Positions 31,801-43,944 are shown, numbered from the stretch's first letter. The stretch is DNA of 64,000 nucleotides from Eutreptiella sp. 'Long Island Sound 2002' (GCA_964036045.1 OZ038384.1:49886843-49950842), one strand, 5' to 3'. Made by a program: numbers and translations. The notes: generated from the sequence alone by a model not told the origin.

Positions 31801-33003
31801 GTAAAATCATTCACGGAGGGGGGTAAATAATTCACGGAGGGGTAAGATGATTCACGGAGGGGGGTAAAGGATTCACGGAGGGGTAAAATATTTCACGGAG
31901 GGGGGTAAACAATTCACGGAGGGGTCAAATAATTCACGGAGGGAAGTAAACAATTCACGGAGGGGTAAAATAATTCACGGAGGGGGTAAACAATTCACGG
32001 AGGGGTAAAATAATTCATGGAGGGGGGTAAATAATTCACGGAGGGGTAAAATAATTCACGGAGGGGGGTAAATAATTCACGGAGGGGTAAAATAATTCAC
32101 GGAGGGGGGTAAACAATTCACAGAGGGGTAAAATAATTCACGGAGGGGGGTAAATAATTCACAGAGGGGTAAAATAATTCACGGAGGGGGGTAAACAATT
32201 CACGGAGGGGTAAAATAATTCACGGAGGGGGGTAAACAATTCACGGAGGGGTAAAAAAATTTACGGAGGGGGGTAAAATAATTCACGGAGGGGGGTAAAT
32301 AATTCACAGAGGGGTAAAATAATTCACGGAGGGGGGTAAATAATTCACGGAGGGGTAAAAAAATTCACGGAGGGGTAAATAATTCACAGAGGGGTAAAAT
32401 AATTCACGGAGGGGGGTAAATTAATTCACAGTGGGGGGTAAATAATTCACAGAGGGGCAAAAAAATTCACGGAGGGGGGTAAATAATTCACGGAGGGGTA
32501 AAATAATTTACGGAGGGGGGTAAATAATCCACGGAGGGGTAAAATAATTCACGGAGGGGGGCAAACAATTCACGGAGGGGGGTAAACAATTCACGGAGGG
32601 GTAAAATAATTCACGGAGGGGGGTAAACAAGTCACAGAGGGGTCAAAAAATTCACGGAGGGGGGTAAATAATTCACAGAGGGGTCAAATAATTCACGGAG
32701 GGGGGTAAACAATTCACGGAGGGGTAAAATAATTCACAGAGGGGTAAAAAAATTCACGGAGGGGGGTAAATAATTCACGGAGGGGTAAAATAATTCACGG
32801 AGGGGGGTAAATAATTCACGCAGGGGTCAAATAATTCACGGAGGGGGGTAAATAATTCACGGAGGGGTAAAATAATTCACGGAGGAGGGTAAATAATTCA
32901 CGGAGGGGTCAAATAATTCACGGAGGGGGGTAAATAATTCACGGAGGGGTCAAATAATTCACGGAGGGGGGTAAACAATTCACGGAGGGGTAAAAAAATT
33001 CAC
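25894..33003. repeat. 7.1-kb satellite of 20-23-bp units, alternating and with higher-order blocks
   Basis: The unit is AATTCACGGAGGGG plus GTAAACA, GGTAAAATA, GTCAAATA or GTGAAATA. Short (GGGG) and long (GGGGGG) G-run units alternate, giving a dimer of about 41-42 bp. Rare variants recur in the same context: GGGAAGTAAAC near 27892, 28791, 29937, 31083 and 31941; GGTTAAAC then GAGTGGT near 28221, 30267 and 31208; GAGCGGT near 26848, 27991, 28974 and 30037. This shows higher-order duplication of roughly 0.9-1.1 kb blocks. No gene is present. Confidence 0.95.
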
Positions 33004-34242
33004 GGCGGCGCGCGCGGACACTCAGGGTATTCACTGAGGGGCCATCCTTCAGCGCTGCAAGCGCCTGTGCCCCACTGTCTCCCATGGAATTCCCACTAAG
33101 AACGAGGGACAGGGTATTCAGTGAGGGGGCATCCTTCAGCGCTGCAAGCGCCTGTGCCCCACTCTCTCCCACGGAATTCTGCCTAAGATTGAGGGACAAG
33201 GTATGCAGTGAGGGGCATCCTTCAGCGCTGCAAGCGCCTGTGCCCCACTGCCTCCCATGGAATTCCCACTAAGATCGAGGGACACGGTATTCAGTGAGGG
33301 GGCATCCTTCAGCGCTGCAAGCGCCTGTGCCCCACTCTCTCCCACGGAATTCTGCCTAAGATTGAGGGACAAGGTATGCAGTGAGGGGGCATCCTTCAGC
33401 GCTGCAAGCGCCTGTGCCCCACTGCCTCCCACGGAATTCGACCTCAGATTGAGGGACAGGGTATGCAGTGAGGCGGCATCCTTCAGCGCTGCAAGCACCT
33501 GTGCCACACTGTCTCCGACAAAATTATCACCAATATCGAGGAAGAAGGTATGCAGTGAGGGGGCATCCTTCAGCGCTGCAAGCGCCTGTGCCCCTCTCTC
33601 TCCCAGAGAATTCTGCCCAAGATCGAGGGACAGCATATGCAGTGAGGGGGCATCCTTTAGCGCTGCAAGCGCCTGTGCCCCGCTGTCTCCAACAGAAATT
33701 CCACAAAGGTCGAGGGACAGGGTATGCAGTGAGGCGGCATCCTTCAGCGCTGCAAGCGCCTGTGCCCCACTGCCTCCCACGATATTTGCACAAAGATCGA
33801 GGTAGAGGGTATGCAGTGAGGCGGCATCTTTCAGCGCTGCAAGCGCATGTGCCACACTCTCTCCCACAGAATATTCACAAAGATTGAGGGACAGGGTACG
33901 CAGGGAGGGGAAGAACACCGCAATGAGATGCAATGGGCCTAGGCAAATGGGCAAATCTTTGAGACGTTAGGTCAGACCCACACACCCTTCGTCCGATTCA
34001 GTAGTGCAACTGCACACAGAACCATAGTTAGGGTCACTGTCAGAAGACTAGTCGGATGAATCGTCGGAAGAACTGTTGGAGGAACTGGTAGAAGAACTGT
34101 CAGAGGAATTGTCCGAAGAATCATCAGAAGAAGTGTGCGAAGAATCGTCGGAAGAACTGTTGGAACTGTCAGCAGTGTCAGAACGTTCAGCGCAAAGCAA
34201 ATCTGCATTGGAGGATGTAGCAGTGCCAAGGTCTGGCCACAA
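33003..34242 (-). pseudogene. Leucine-rich-repeat protein, broken and cut off by the satellite
   Basis: The minus strand encodes at least ten 28-residue repeats of the form LHTLSLxLxxNSVGxSGAQALAALKDAPS, in 84-bp units on the DNA (33020-33900). This is the ribonuclease-inhibitor-like LRR type, normally a horseshoe-shaped protein-binding domain. Upstream, 34242-34048 encodes a Ser/Asp-rich head in frame but separated by TAG (34050-34048) and TAA (33969-33967). One G is missing in the unit at about 33209-33213, which shifts the frame. The 3' end runs directly into the satellite at about 33003 without a natural stop. It is therefore a truncated pseudogene, or less likely a gene with unseen introns. 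Confidence 0.7.
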
Positions 34243-36479
34243 GAGATGTCATGGGTGGCACAATCGCAACCACAAACAGGAAATTCAGGGGGTCTCGGTT
34301 TCAGTGGAGTGAGTGTAGTGCAGTGTGGTGCGGTACAGTGCAGGGGCTATTCCTAACTAAAGCACCAGGGCAAATCACAGAAAATTGTATTGTCTGCAAC
34401 ATCCCTAACGTGTTAAAGTCCTCAAAAATGTGTGGAAGCCGAAGCCAGGAAGGGTTGGTCCATGTGGACCGCCCAGGCGGGGAGGGTGGAGAAGAACTTA
34501 CAGGTTTTTATTTTTACATCCCACCCTGCTCTCTCTGACCCCTTGGGTGCCCGGGCGTCCTCTGCCCCCCCCCTTGTAGGGCAGTGAAGGCAAGCCTGCC
34601 TGCCCAGGCACCCCGCCATCAGACAGCACCGTTTAACAGGCAAGAAAGTGTTCCCCAAAAATGAAAAAAAATTTCTGAAAGCGGTGCTGTCAGTGGCCCC
34701 CTTGTGTTTAACTGACTTTTGTTTGTGCTGGTTGTTTAACAGAGGGTCGGGGAAGGGGTCGAGAGCAAAGGGGAGGGGTTTAAGGGGTATAGCTGCCCAG
34801 CCGATGAGTCCCCCCTTGCAGGGGGACCCAGAGCAAACATACAGACACCCACGCATGCCCACACATACACACATACACACGCATTAAAAACAACATCATG
34901 CACCCGCCAGCAATCAACCAACGTTCCCGTCACCGACGTTCTCTAAAAGCGAAGCAAAGGGCAGAATGGGGTAAGATGCAAAAATAGTTCTGGGTAACCC
35001 TGTAACCAATGTTCCTTAAAAGAAAAAAATGTTGACCTTTAACTAACTGACAGGGTCTCCCCTCGCAGGGGAACCCGAGCAGCTAAGCATAGGCACAAGC
35101 AGAGGCAAAAAGAAAGTGGCTCCCGTAGTGGAAAAAAAAAACATAACTGTGACTGTCCTTATAGGACCCCAGAAAAATTCAGGGCACCCTGGATAAGTGA
35201 TTATGCTGAAGTATGTTGAAAAATTTTGTTAAACCAACAAGTGTAGACAATTGTACCGAGGAAGTAAACGTGTGGCCCTTGGAGTCCCTTTTCACAACCC
35301 CCCCCTCGGCCTCGCTCTCCTTGACTCTCTGGTGCTTGGGCGTCCTCTCGGGCCCCCCACACCCGGCGAAGAACCCCTTGCACCCCACCCAGGCACCAAC
35401 CCTGCAGACAGTGTCATTTAACTGACAGAAAAAAATTACATGTGGAAAATAGCAGGCGCACCTGCAAAAAAAATTGTTTTTGGCAGAAGAGACACTGCTG
35501 CGGGCCCCCGTTCCATTGAAAAAAAGAGGGGAAGAGTCGAGAGCGGGGAGAGGGGGGTAGACCGTAGACGGTAGACAATGGAAAGATTGGGTCCCCCACA
35601 CTAAATGGGGGACCCCACTGAAATCGGGGGGTGTGAAGCAAAGCAGAATGCCCCTCCAGGCAGACACACAAAGAATGCAAAACACATACACAGAGCAATG
35701 TGAAGCAAAACACTGAATGCACAATCACATGTGCTTCCATGACCCTACATCGCCTGTCTCCCTGGACTGAGATTCAGGGTTCACATTGCCCCGAAAATAC
35801 CCCGAAATGTACTAAAAAGCCCCCCAAAACGTACTACAAAACCCCTGGAAATGTACTAAAAGATCCCCTGAAATGCACTAAAAAACCCCCCCAAATGTAC
35901 TAAAAAAAACCCGCTAACTGTACTAAAAAACCCCCTAACTGTACTAAAAAACCCCCCTAACTGTACTAAAAAACCCCCGAAATGTACTAAAAAACCCCCC
36001 GAAATGTACTAAAACTCCTTTGTACCAACAACCAACAAACAAATTGCAAGGCGTGAAGCCAATAATTAATTTTTTTTGCGTTTTTTTTTGCGGACAGGGT
36101 GGGGGGGGGGAGAAAAGCCTGATGGGGGGTTTCGGGTTGAGCGTTGGGGTAGCCCACCAGCAAAACTTACCCTGTTGTTATTCACATACCTAGTTCATGC
36201 CTACGGTCATGGTCTGCAAAGGAAGCAAGGTGCACAATTTGGCAAGAGAAAAGGGGGGGGGGCAAGTCTGATATGGGGGTCAAAGCACAAGTGTGATATT
36301 GGGGGGGGGGGGCAAAGGCCTATCATGGGGGGCTTGGGGGGTTGGGGGTTGGGGGTGATGGCCCATAAAAGTCTGAAGTCTGAAGTCTGATAGCCCATTG
36401 GGTTACTATACCCATAGCTGGTCAGTCTAAGTCACGGTCACGGTCACAGTTACTTTCCCTTCCTCCCTTACAATTTCTA
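34243..36479. repeat. Non-coding, with a diverged direct duplication and a 20-bp tandem repeat
   Basis: Segments at about 34530-34830 and 35320-35570 share, in the same order, TTGGGTGCCCGGGCGTCCTC / TGGTGCTTGGGCGTCCTC, a CAGACAG...GTTTAAC/ATTTAAC block and a GGGGAAG(G)G(G)TCGAGAGC block. Short foldbacks CCCCTTGCAGGGG (34812) and CCCCTCGCAGGGG (35055) also correspond. At 35790-36015 a CCCCCTAACTGTACTAAAAAA-like unit is repeated about ten times (one unit is about 20 bp). 36080-36340 has G runs. No gene supported. Confidence 0.65.
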
Positions 36480-37542
36480 TTATTGTTTAAGTGCCGCCTC
36501 AGTGTCCATTGGAAAGAAATCCCAGGCGACTCCACTCCCAGTCTGGGATCCAGCCCAACATATGCACGGTTTGTCACGCTGAGCCTGCCCGTCAGAGCGT
36601 GGTGGATCTATAGCGTAACTTGAACAATAAGAGTAGGATCTCCTCGGCCAGCTCCTGGGTTTCCGAAGCCGCCATGGTCCCATGGAAGACTCCCAACGTC
36701 GGTAGATATGATTCGTAATTTTGCCTCGTTCCTATCTTCCAGGAGCTAGGCAGGCACAATTGGACATTATCGGCAGGGTCCGCGTGCCCCAAACCGGCCC
36801 ATAAGCATTCGATTTCGACCCAGCTTATGGTGGCCCCAGACCAGCAATCATGGGGGGATGGGGGATTGCCAAGACCATCGGCGACCATGAATCCGGCGAT
36901 GATTCCCCCATCCCCCTCGGTACGTAACGTGACTCGAGGTGGGGGAAATGACAGATCCAAGGGCGGGGCCACTTAACCCCGGCTCCAACACGTCTTACAG
37001 GGACCACCACAGGGATCCTCGGATGTTTTGACCCACTCATTTTTGTGTAGTTCGAAATACTCCTACTCCTCCACATACCTAAAGCGCTTGCGAATGACAC
37101 GCTTGAGGTGCTTTCTACCCTGTGTCAGGCCTTTCTAACCTGGAATCTAAGCCTCGTGCGTGCCCTTGGAGACATTGGAGGGACAAGCAGAACTTTCGTA
37201 CCTCTCCTTTTACGTGGCGGTAGCGGTAGCAACCAGGGTGCATGAGGCCTCAACAAGGGCCAGAAACGGATCCCGCACCAACCCAGTGACCTCCATGGAG
37301 TCGTCCCCATCCATAGCCAAAGGAGGTCTCGAATTCCACGGCGTGGCATCCTGCTTCTCCTCGGCGGTGAAATCCAAGAGGATGACTTTCATATCTTCGT
37401 CCCGCATCTTGGCCACCATATGAGCGGATTCTGATGACAGAGTCTCAACAGGGTACACAGAATGAACAGCGCCTTTGAACACCATTGGGGATGGGGTAGT
37501 CAATCCGTACCAGGCGGTCCCAGAGCCACCAAACCCGCACAA
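36480..37542 (-). pseudogene. Possible coding remnant of unknown function
   Basis: Three minus-strand frames have protein-like composition: 37542-37210 (PMVFKGAVHSVYPVETLSSE, MKVILLDFTAEEKQDATPWN), 36972-36592 (GIIAGFMVADGLGNPPSPHD, ISWVEIECLWAGLGHADPAD, ELAEEILLLLFKLRYRSTTL) and a short one to 36480. They could be exons of one gene. No splice junctions were confirmed and no family was recognised. Confidence 0.35.
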
Positions 37543-37716
37543 GGAGGTTGATTTTTTTCTTTGACCAGATGTTTTACCGGAAAGTTTTCTTTATTTTCCC
37601 ATGCTCAAAAGAGGAATATTTAGCGGATATCCACATTTGAAAATAATTTTTCAGTTTTTGCCTTCTATGGTTTTCTCAAGCAGCAAATTTGTTGCACACT
37701 GTGGTACCCAAGACTG

Positions 37717-37968
37717 TTTGGCCGGATCCAGTCAAACGTCGGATAGCCGGTATAATGATTAGGTTGTGTGCATGGTATCCATGTATTTGTATGGTAACTA
37801 ATGATATGAACTCATGTGTATGTTTCACCGGATCTGGTGAAACCCCGTAGTATAAGGTGTTGAACGTGACCTATCTCATGCGGTAGCATGCATGATATCC
37901 ACGCATAGGTATGGTACTTTAATTGTTTCGTATCAACTCAGGGGTATGTTTAGCCAGATCCAGCGAAA
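37717..37968. repeat. Tandem repeat of about 115 bp with three palindromic sites
   Basis: Three copies of a dyad, best at 37823-37842 (TTTCACCGGATCTGGTGAAA), with variants at 37717-37736 and 37949-37968. The spacing is 106 and 126 bp. The spacers share GCATG(G/A)TATCCA, TAT GGTA and TATGAACTCA/TATCAACTCA-type strings. No gene lies across it. Confidence 0.75.
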
Positions 37969-37985
37969 GTGTAAGGTCCTGTAAC

Positions 37986-38570
37986 TTAGTATAAGTACTG
38001 CTGTTTGTATTGGAATGGGTTTACAAACATGATATACTCTTTCGGGTTCATATTTGTGGCCACCTCAGCTTCCGCCACAACCATCAAAGAGAGGGGTTGG
38101 GCAGGCTCCTTTCCTTTCACACATGCTTCGGACATGCCCTGAACTTGTGAAGTGAGGTGTTTGCTGAGATTGTGTTGACCCTCAATGAGGCGCATGAAAG
38201 GTGGGTTTGTAGATGGATGGGATGCAGTCTGCTGGGGGAGGGGATGAAAAACCCCTGACTCAAAAGGCCAAAGAAAACGGCGAGAGGGCATTGTAACCCA
38301 TCAGGCGTTCAACAAAATCATCTTCGGCACCAAAAAATGACACCAAAGCCGCAAAATTGCATAGCCACACCTGATGACGGTCCCCGGGATCCCTCAATGA
38401 CTTCTCACACGAAATGCACAACATGCAAACACTGAAATAAAAGCTCGGCAAAAATGTACAAGCCCGTAAGGGCATAGAAATGCATTCGCGTCGAAGGCGA
38501 GTGCGCGAGACCTCGCGCACACATGACTGCAAAAAAAAAGAAAGAAAAAAACACTTGGGTTAATTGTGAC
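37986..38570. other. Left flank of element C, possible coding traces
   Basis: Minus-strand frames 38291-37986 and 38532-38260 have fairly natural composition (for example RHQVWLCNFAALVSFFGAED), but no splice junction or family could be set. A C-family palindrome lies at 38500-38521. The left end of element C should be in or near this stretch but was not found. Confidence 0.35.
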
Positions 38571-38645
38571 TTACTTCTTCTTCGGTCCTGCCACCTTAGC
38601 CAACCTGGAATTGAGGCTTCTTGCCGCTATACCTCCCCCACTCGG
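38571..38645 (-). pseudogene. Detached 3' end of element C gene X
   Basis: The minus strand reads ARSLNSRLAKVAGPKKK and a TAA stop at 38573-38571. The Lys-rich end matches the X tails of A (KKAPPKKK) and B (AAAAKK). It abuts, in the opposite orientation, the start of X at 38658. The break is where the inversion join should be. Confidence 0.55.
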
Positions 38646-38657
38646 TGAGGCTGGCAC

Positions 38658-39846
38658 CATGAGTCAACCAGGGTCGCCAGAACAGAGGCCACCAGACGCA
38701 GAGGGAGTGGGGTCATCACCAGGGACCAACCAAGGGGACACACTGAAGAAAGGGCGGAAGAAGAAAGGGGAAAAGAAGCCAATACCGGAGATGAGGGGAA
38801 TGGAAAAGCAGTGAAGATAAAATTGGCTGATTTGAAGATCGACAAGACCAAGGAGCGAGGACAGATCCGAGCCATCAACGACGATGTTGTCAAAAAAGTG
38901 GCGGGATACCAAGCGTTGCCACCACCGGGACCGTTGCGTGTAACCGCATGGGAGGACAGTGGTATGACTCGCTCTGTATTTTTGCATAAGGTCGACAACA
39001 TTTCTTCTCCCTGCTGTGTTGTGGTACATGATTTGCGTTGCAGATGGCTCACTTTGCGTTCTGAATGGGCAACACGGGACAGAGACATGCAAGGCGATTC
39101 AGAACATGCGGCTAGCAGAAGGCAAAGAACTGAAGGACTGGCAAGAATATTGCTATGTTGACATTCTCAAGTACGAAACGCCTTGGAGGATCCGGGCCAA
39201 GGTTGCAGGATTACACCAAGCTGGCAGCCAGTCTGTGACGTGGATTCCGCTGTCCGAGGCGCTAGACAACATGCTTTTGTACGTTGAGGATCATAAGCGG
39301 GAAAAGGAACCACAAGATTTCGAACGGTTCCAAACTGCTGTTGTCCAGGCTGCCGCCAACTCCCCGTTTGTTGCCCCCGAGCAGTTGGAAGAACCAGGGC
39401 ACACAGTATGTGTTGGTGCGTCAAATAGTCGCAGTGCGCGAGGTGTCACACACTGTATTGCACGTTTTTCCTTCGTAGGAGGCAGCATTCAAGCACTTGA
39501 GGGACGTCTTCTCCCTGGCATACTACTGCGGCAAAGACGCGGTGAACGGTATGAGGAACCTCTAGGGTAAGAGCACGAAAGAGGACGTCACAGGGAATGC
39601 CTTCAAGAAGCTAGAGGGGCTGCATCTGCCAAGTTTATTGCAGAAGGTCTGCGCGCATATGAACCTGAAGGATGCGACCATACGCAGTACCCGGTCCCAG
39701 ACGCGTTGATTACAGAACAATGGGTTACTTTCCACCTTGACCATCCGGACAATAAGGATTTCGTCAACCAAACCGCAGGTATGCGGCAGTTTCGCAGCTT
39801 TAGTGCGCGAGGGCTCGCGCACTCACCCGCCATTTTTTCACATCTA
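38658..39846 (+). pseudogene. Element C protein X, N-terminal half (ParB-like region)
   Basis: Starts MSQPGSPEQRPPDAEGVGSS, shifts frame near 38800, and continues KIKLADLKIDKTKERGQIRA then PLRVTAWED. After a probable intron comes VLNGQHGTETCKAIQNM and later YVDILKYETPWRIRAKVAGL. Order and spacing match ParB-like domains: a first strand (KIKLADL), an R-box (GQIR), P-x-x-V (PLRVTA), a G-x-H box (NGQHGTE) and a downstream helix. A X and B X have the same order (GGAHILTAL and SGQHIVEAA). C-family palindromes lie at 39433-39454 (degenerate) and 39802-39823. The reading ends where element B begins. The ParB assignment rests on motif order only. Confidence 0.5.
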
Positions 39847-39870
39847 CTTAGGCCACGCAAACTGCCCACC
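39847..39870 (+). repeat. Left terminal inverted repeat of B, after target duplication ATCTA (39842-39846)
   Basis: CTTAGGCCACGCAAACTGC plus CCACC, an exact inverted match to 46801-46824. Confidence 0.92.
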
Positions 39871-39928
39871 TTCACGGAAGCATAGGTGGCAGACCAACAT
39901 CTTCGTCTGGTGCTGGTGCCAGCACCAG

Positions 39929-40594
39929 ATGGGGGGGTCTGTGGGCTCATTTTGATGGTGTCTTATTGTAGGCACAAAAACAGGGCCTTTTTGGGGGGTC
40001 TTAAACACGTTTCTTTCATTTTCATCTATTGAACCCAGTTCCCATTTCCTGGATTGAAGGTGTGATATGGGAGGAAAAGCACATGTAGGGCTTATTGCAC
40101 CATGTAAACAGGAAGCTGTAAAATCACGCTGTTCTGAACCCCCCCTCAACTGTGGACACGAACAAGCACGGTGACACAGTGTCTCTATTTCCACATTGGG
40201 AACTTCGAATCGTATGCTTTGTAATACACTAGTAGTATCATATGCACATACACAACCATACATAGGAGTCACCGCTGCGAAGTATATGCAAAATTCACCT
40301 GTAAATTGTTGTACCTGAAAGACAGGGCTGTTTACATGAAGATCCAGCTGAGCAGCTGGGGCCAGCACCAACACCTGGAAAAATGGCAATGAAAACAGGC
40401 AATTGGGCAAAGAGTAGCTGGTGCCAGCACTTCCTGAGGAAAACAAAGAAATAGTAGGTGCAAACCAAGCAGAGGTATTGTGAGTGCTGTGTAACAACAA
40501 AACCAACGGACAAGTGCATGACTGTGCAAGACGAACACTGACAGCGTTGTAGTGCAAAGCACTGGACCAGTCTTTATGGGATCAAGAAACATGA
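39929..40594. other. B 3' flank between X and the left end
   Basis: No gene supported. Two palindromes (40353-40373 and 40413-40432) lie here, as in the same position of A1. Confidence 0.5.
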
Positions 40595-43449
40595 TTACTT
40601 CTTTGCTGCAGCAGCCCTGTTGCTCCGGGTAGTCCAATTGGTAAATCCAAGTCGTTTGGGTGTCACAGTGTCAGCAGGATCACCAGCGGCGCCTTCACTG
40701 TTGGACCTCTCCCCGCCAGTCGCAGACTGCTGTGCCCCATTGCTCGTAGCCTTCCCTCGAGTTGCACGTTTCGAACTACTGCTCTCCTCATCCTGCTTCC
40801 GCTTGGCACCGGTTTTTTTGGGCTTCGGCTTTTGGGCCAACGGCTCTGCTTCATGCTCGGCCACTTCCTCTCCATCCTCATCCTCGTCCCCCTGTTCTAC
40901 GTCCTCAAGCTTGCGGAATTTTCCCCTGCAATCAATGGGTACCCCATGGAGCATCTCGTTTGTCACCCCAGTCCAGTCAATATTCGGCAGGCCATCAGCT
41001 TCCTTGCATCCAGCAACAGCATGTGTGACAAAGTCCTGAATTGCCGTATCCCCAAGGATACCAACCACCACATTGACAGGAATATGGAATCGAACTGTGA
41101 GGGCCCCGGGCAATGCGTGGGAGGAGGACAATAGCAGCAGCCATATTTCTTGGTACACCACCATTTCACCAGTCAGTATCAGCAAGTAACCAACAATCTC
41201 CACGGGCAGGTACCCCCCACTTGGGAAATCCGTCACAGTAATGTATCGAGGCACCTTAAAGGGGGGAAAAAAGGAATTCTTCAATGAAAGGAGCTGGCCC
41301 CAGCTGCAACGAGGTGAAACGACCATTTTGTTGTGATTTTTGAGCGCGTGTCCGAACAACCAGGGTCGCAGTGTGGTCTAGATACCTTTTGTGGCAGCGG
41401 ATGTTTCGAGAGAAGATTCACTTCAGTACACCCCATAGTAAATTGTGGTGACTTCTTGTTGAGGTGGTACACTGACAGCTTAATAGCACACAACCCCGTA
41501 TTTTGGTGCTGTTCACGAAGACTGTCCACAATGCCACGACAATCACCAGGCTCACCGGCAACAACAACAAGAACGCCACGCTGCAGCACTGTACTGACCA
41601 ATGCATGGATGCCCAGGGTAAAGCCACGGGGGGGCTCAATGTACACCATTGTAAAAGAGATACCAGCCACTGCTGCTGGGATGGCCGAGCCAATTGCAGC
41701 TGGCAGCACCAGTAGTTTTCCGTCCGAGTCCCCTTCCAACTGCAAGACATTCATGTTCCAAGTGAAGTTCCGAGTGAAGGCCAAGCGGTGACGTCAGTGA
41801 ATCGCTTTGCAACTGGGGTGGCACACAGACCTGTGAATTCTCCTCAGTGGCACCCATGTGCAGGTCGACGGTGAAGAAATTGTCCTGATTCGTCTGGACG
41901 GTTGGTAACACCAGTGGTTTCGACAAGGATTCTCGCAGACCAACATAGCTGACATGCTTCCAAATCGGCGCACTGACAACGTATTTCCAGGGTGGAAAAG
42001 GGTCCTCTTCTGTCCAACACCACGTGTATGTCTTGAAATACAAGTCACTTCGGCTTGCCAGGAGGGATTCACACTTTTCTCGTTCACCCAGTCCACCTTA
42101 GCAATCATAGTACAAACTTTGAGACCCCAGTGTTTGCAGGCACCAAAACGGCATTTCCGAACGATGGGTGCTGGCCCCAGCACCTCTCACAACAAATTGC
42201 AATCGAACAGCCACCGCAGATGCATCCTTATGGGAGGGCAAACATACGGCGAGATTCATGGATGAGATTGTTCTCAGGATGACACAGATGCCAACTCCAT
42301 AACCGATCCAGTTTCAATCGCTTTCCCATCTTCTTGAGCTGTGCTCCACCATTGGCCGTGTAAGGCATAAACTTGCAGATTGTCCGGATATCGGGGGGCA
42401 CCTGTCCTTCGAAGCAACACATTTGATTCACAGTCATGCTATGACCGCGGGCCTCCAGCATCTGCACTGCAAACCCTGCTTCACGTCCACAAGTACTCAC
42501 CAACACAGCCACAGGAGACCACTGCTTTATCATATTGGCCTACAAGGGGTACCACAGGATTCACACCGGGCAACATATGGCGGAGTACGTTGACAGGGCG
42601 ATGAAACCACAAACAAACGGACGTGCTGACGGGCAGGCACACACCAGTGTGCCATCTTGAGCGCCGAATCCACCTTTCACCCACAAATTCGTCAGGTGCT
42701 CTCTGGCAGTGAAGTTCCCCTCGGTATCCCTTTCGTATTCCACCACCAGTCGCTGAAATCTCTCACACAAAAGTGGTGCTCGTGCTGTTTGGTTGGCTTG
42801 ACTAATTCCTGCCAGGGACTCACGAATGGTCAACGGGGTCTCAGGCCGCACAACAGTCGCCAAGAAATGGGAACACCACCGGGGAGGGGGCAAGTTTCGC
42901 TTCTCCGGCTCCAGTTTCACGCGCCCAGCAGCCTCCACTATGTGCTGGCCAGACAGTATCCAGTAGATCCCACCTGATATTGCACCCGGTCACAAATGAT
43001 CAAAGTCAACGGCAATTTTGGACAAGCGATACTAGCAGCAGCAGTGACGAACGTTATTGGTAACGAAACAGCAAACTGTGCGCACAGAAGGCGGCATACT
43101 TCCGTCAGCCCGTATTACAATCCGTGTAGAGGAAGGTCGGCGGTCACTCCTTCAGGTCCTTGACCTTGTTCAGTACCTCATCCTCAGACCACTTTCGTAT
43201 CTGCCCAAACTGCATCTTCTCGTCCCATCGCAGTTTCTCCAAGGGTATTTCCACCTCCTTTTTTTCACAGTGGTCCGCGAGCTTGATCTTCAGTGCACTG
43301 TCTTTCTTGCCTCTTTTACCACCCGGCGCTGGAACTGGCTGTGATGCTGTCACATCCTGAGACTGGCTTAGGAATCCCCCGTTCGTTGACGGTGTCATTG
43401 GTAGAGGTGACATTGTACCAGCACCCTCAGCAGGGGTTGCATCTGACAT
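40595..43449 (-). CDS. B protein X: ParB-like N-terminus, Rossmann-like middle, acidic tail
   Basis: Starts at ATG 43449 (MSDATPAEGAG). Exon 1 has LKIKLADHCEKKEVEIPLEK and GQIRKWSEDEVLNKV. A later exon (about 42965-42660) has YWILSGQHIVEAAGRV and then TPLTIRESLAGISQANQTA, matching the G-x-H box and following helix of A and C. 42533-42250 has KLDRLWSWHLCHPENNLIHE, matching KRDRLWEMLYLHPDNTLIHP of A1. 41784-41300 has FTMVYIEPPRGFTLGIHALV and GVLVVVAGEP. The last exon (about 41260-40595) has PRYITVTDFPSGGYLPVEIV, an acidic run and Lys/Arg-rich sequence ending AAAAKK. Several introns are needed and not all borders were fixed. The IEPPRG segment weakly recalls the DPPY motif of class I methyltransferases. 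Confidence 0.6.
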
Positions 43450-43944
43450 TATGATGAAGAGTCTCATTTGAAGGGAAATGGTGTGGCAAATCGACAGGAA
43501 TCGGTAATGGAACAGCAGTTTCAGCAGAAAATGGCGCAAATTGAGCGGTGTGTCAGTGGCTCTGTCCATACGAAGGGCAGCGCACATCGCAGTCAATTAA
43601 TCCCCGACGGCGGCATCCGCTTCGCTACTATTGACATGGCACTGGTAAATTGCGCACTTGTTCCAAAGCCCTGGAAGGAGACGGCCGTCTCAAATGATCA
43701 TGTTTCCGTGACTGGTCAGTACACCTGCCAGACTTTGATTCCATTGCATCCAGACCAAACAGACCGAACAGAAAACAGTGCGACAGACAACAGACAACGG
43801 TGTGTGTGCAATGTGCAGCGAGGAAAGCAGGAACAATAGGAGGGAATGCTGGCACCAGCTACTCATGCAGACAAGCGTAACCCTACCCTATAGTTAGGCA
43901 GAGGGGTGGGGGGTTATTCTTGGAACACTGCCCCCTCCTCCTCG

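Noticed and set aside
24597-33003. CRISPR-like array
   Set aside because: The units are contiguous satellite without unique spacers, in a eukaryotic setting.
33084-33887. Plus-strand frames over the LRR region
   Set aside because: 84-bp units without stops on either strand give shadow frames; the minus strand has the recognisable LRR pattern.
37985-38005. CTTAG at 37985 as the left end of element C
   Set aside because: Only the first five bases match the right end, and the five bases before it (TGTAA, with ATCTT expected) do not fit a target duplication.
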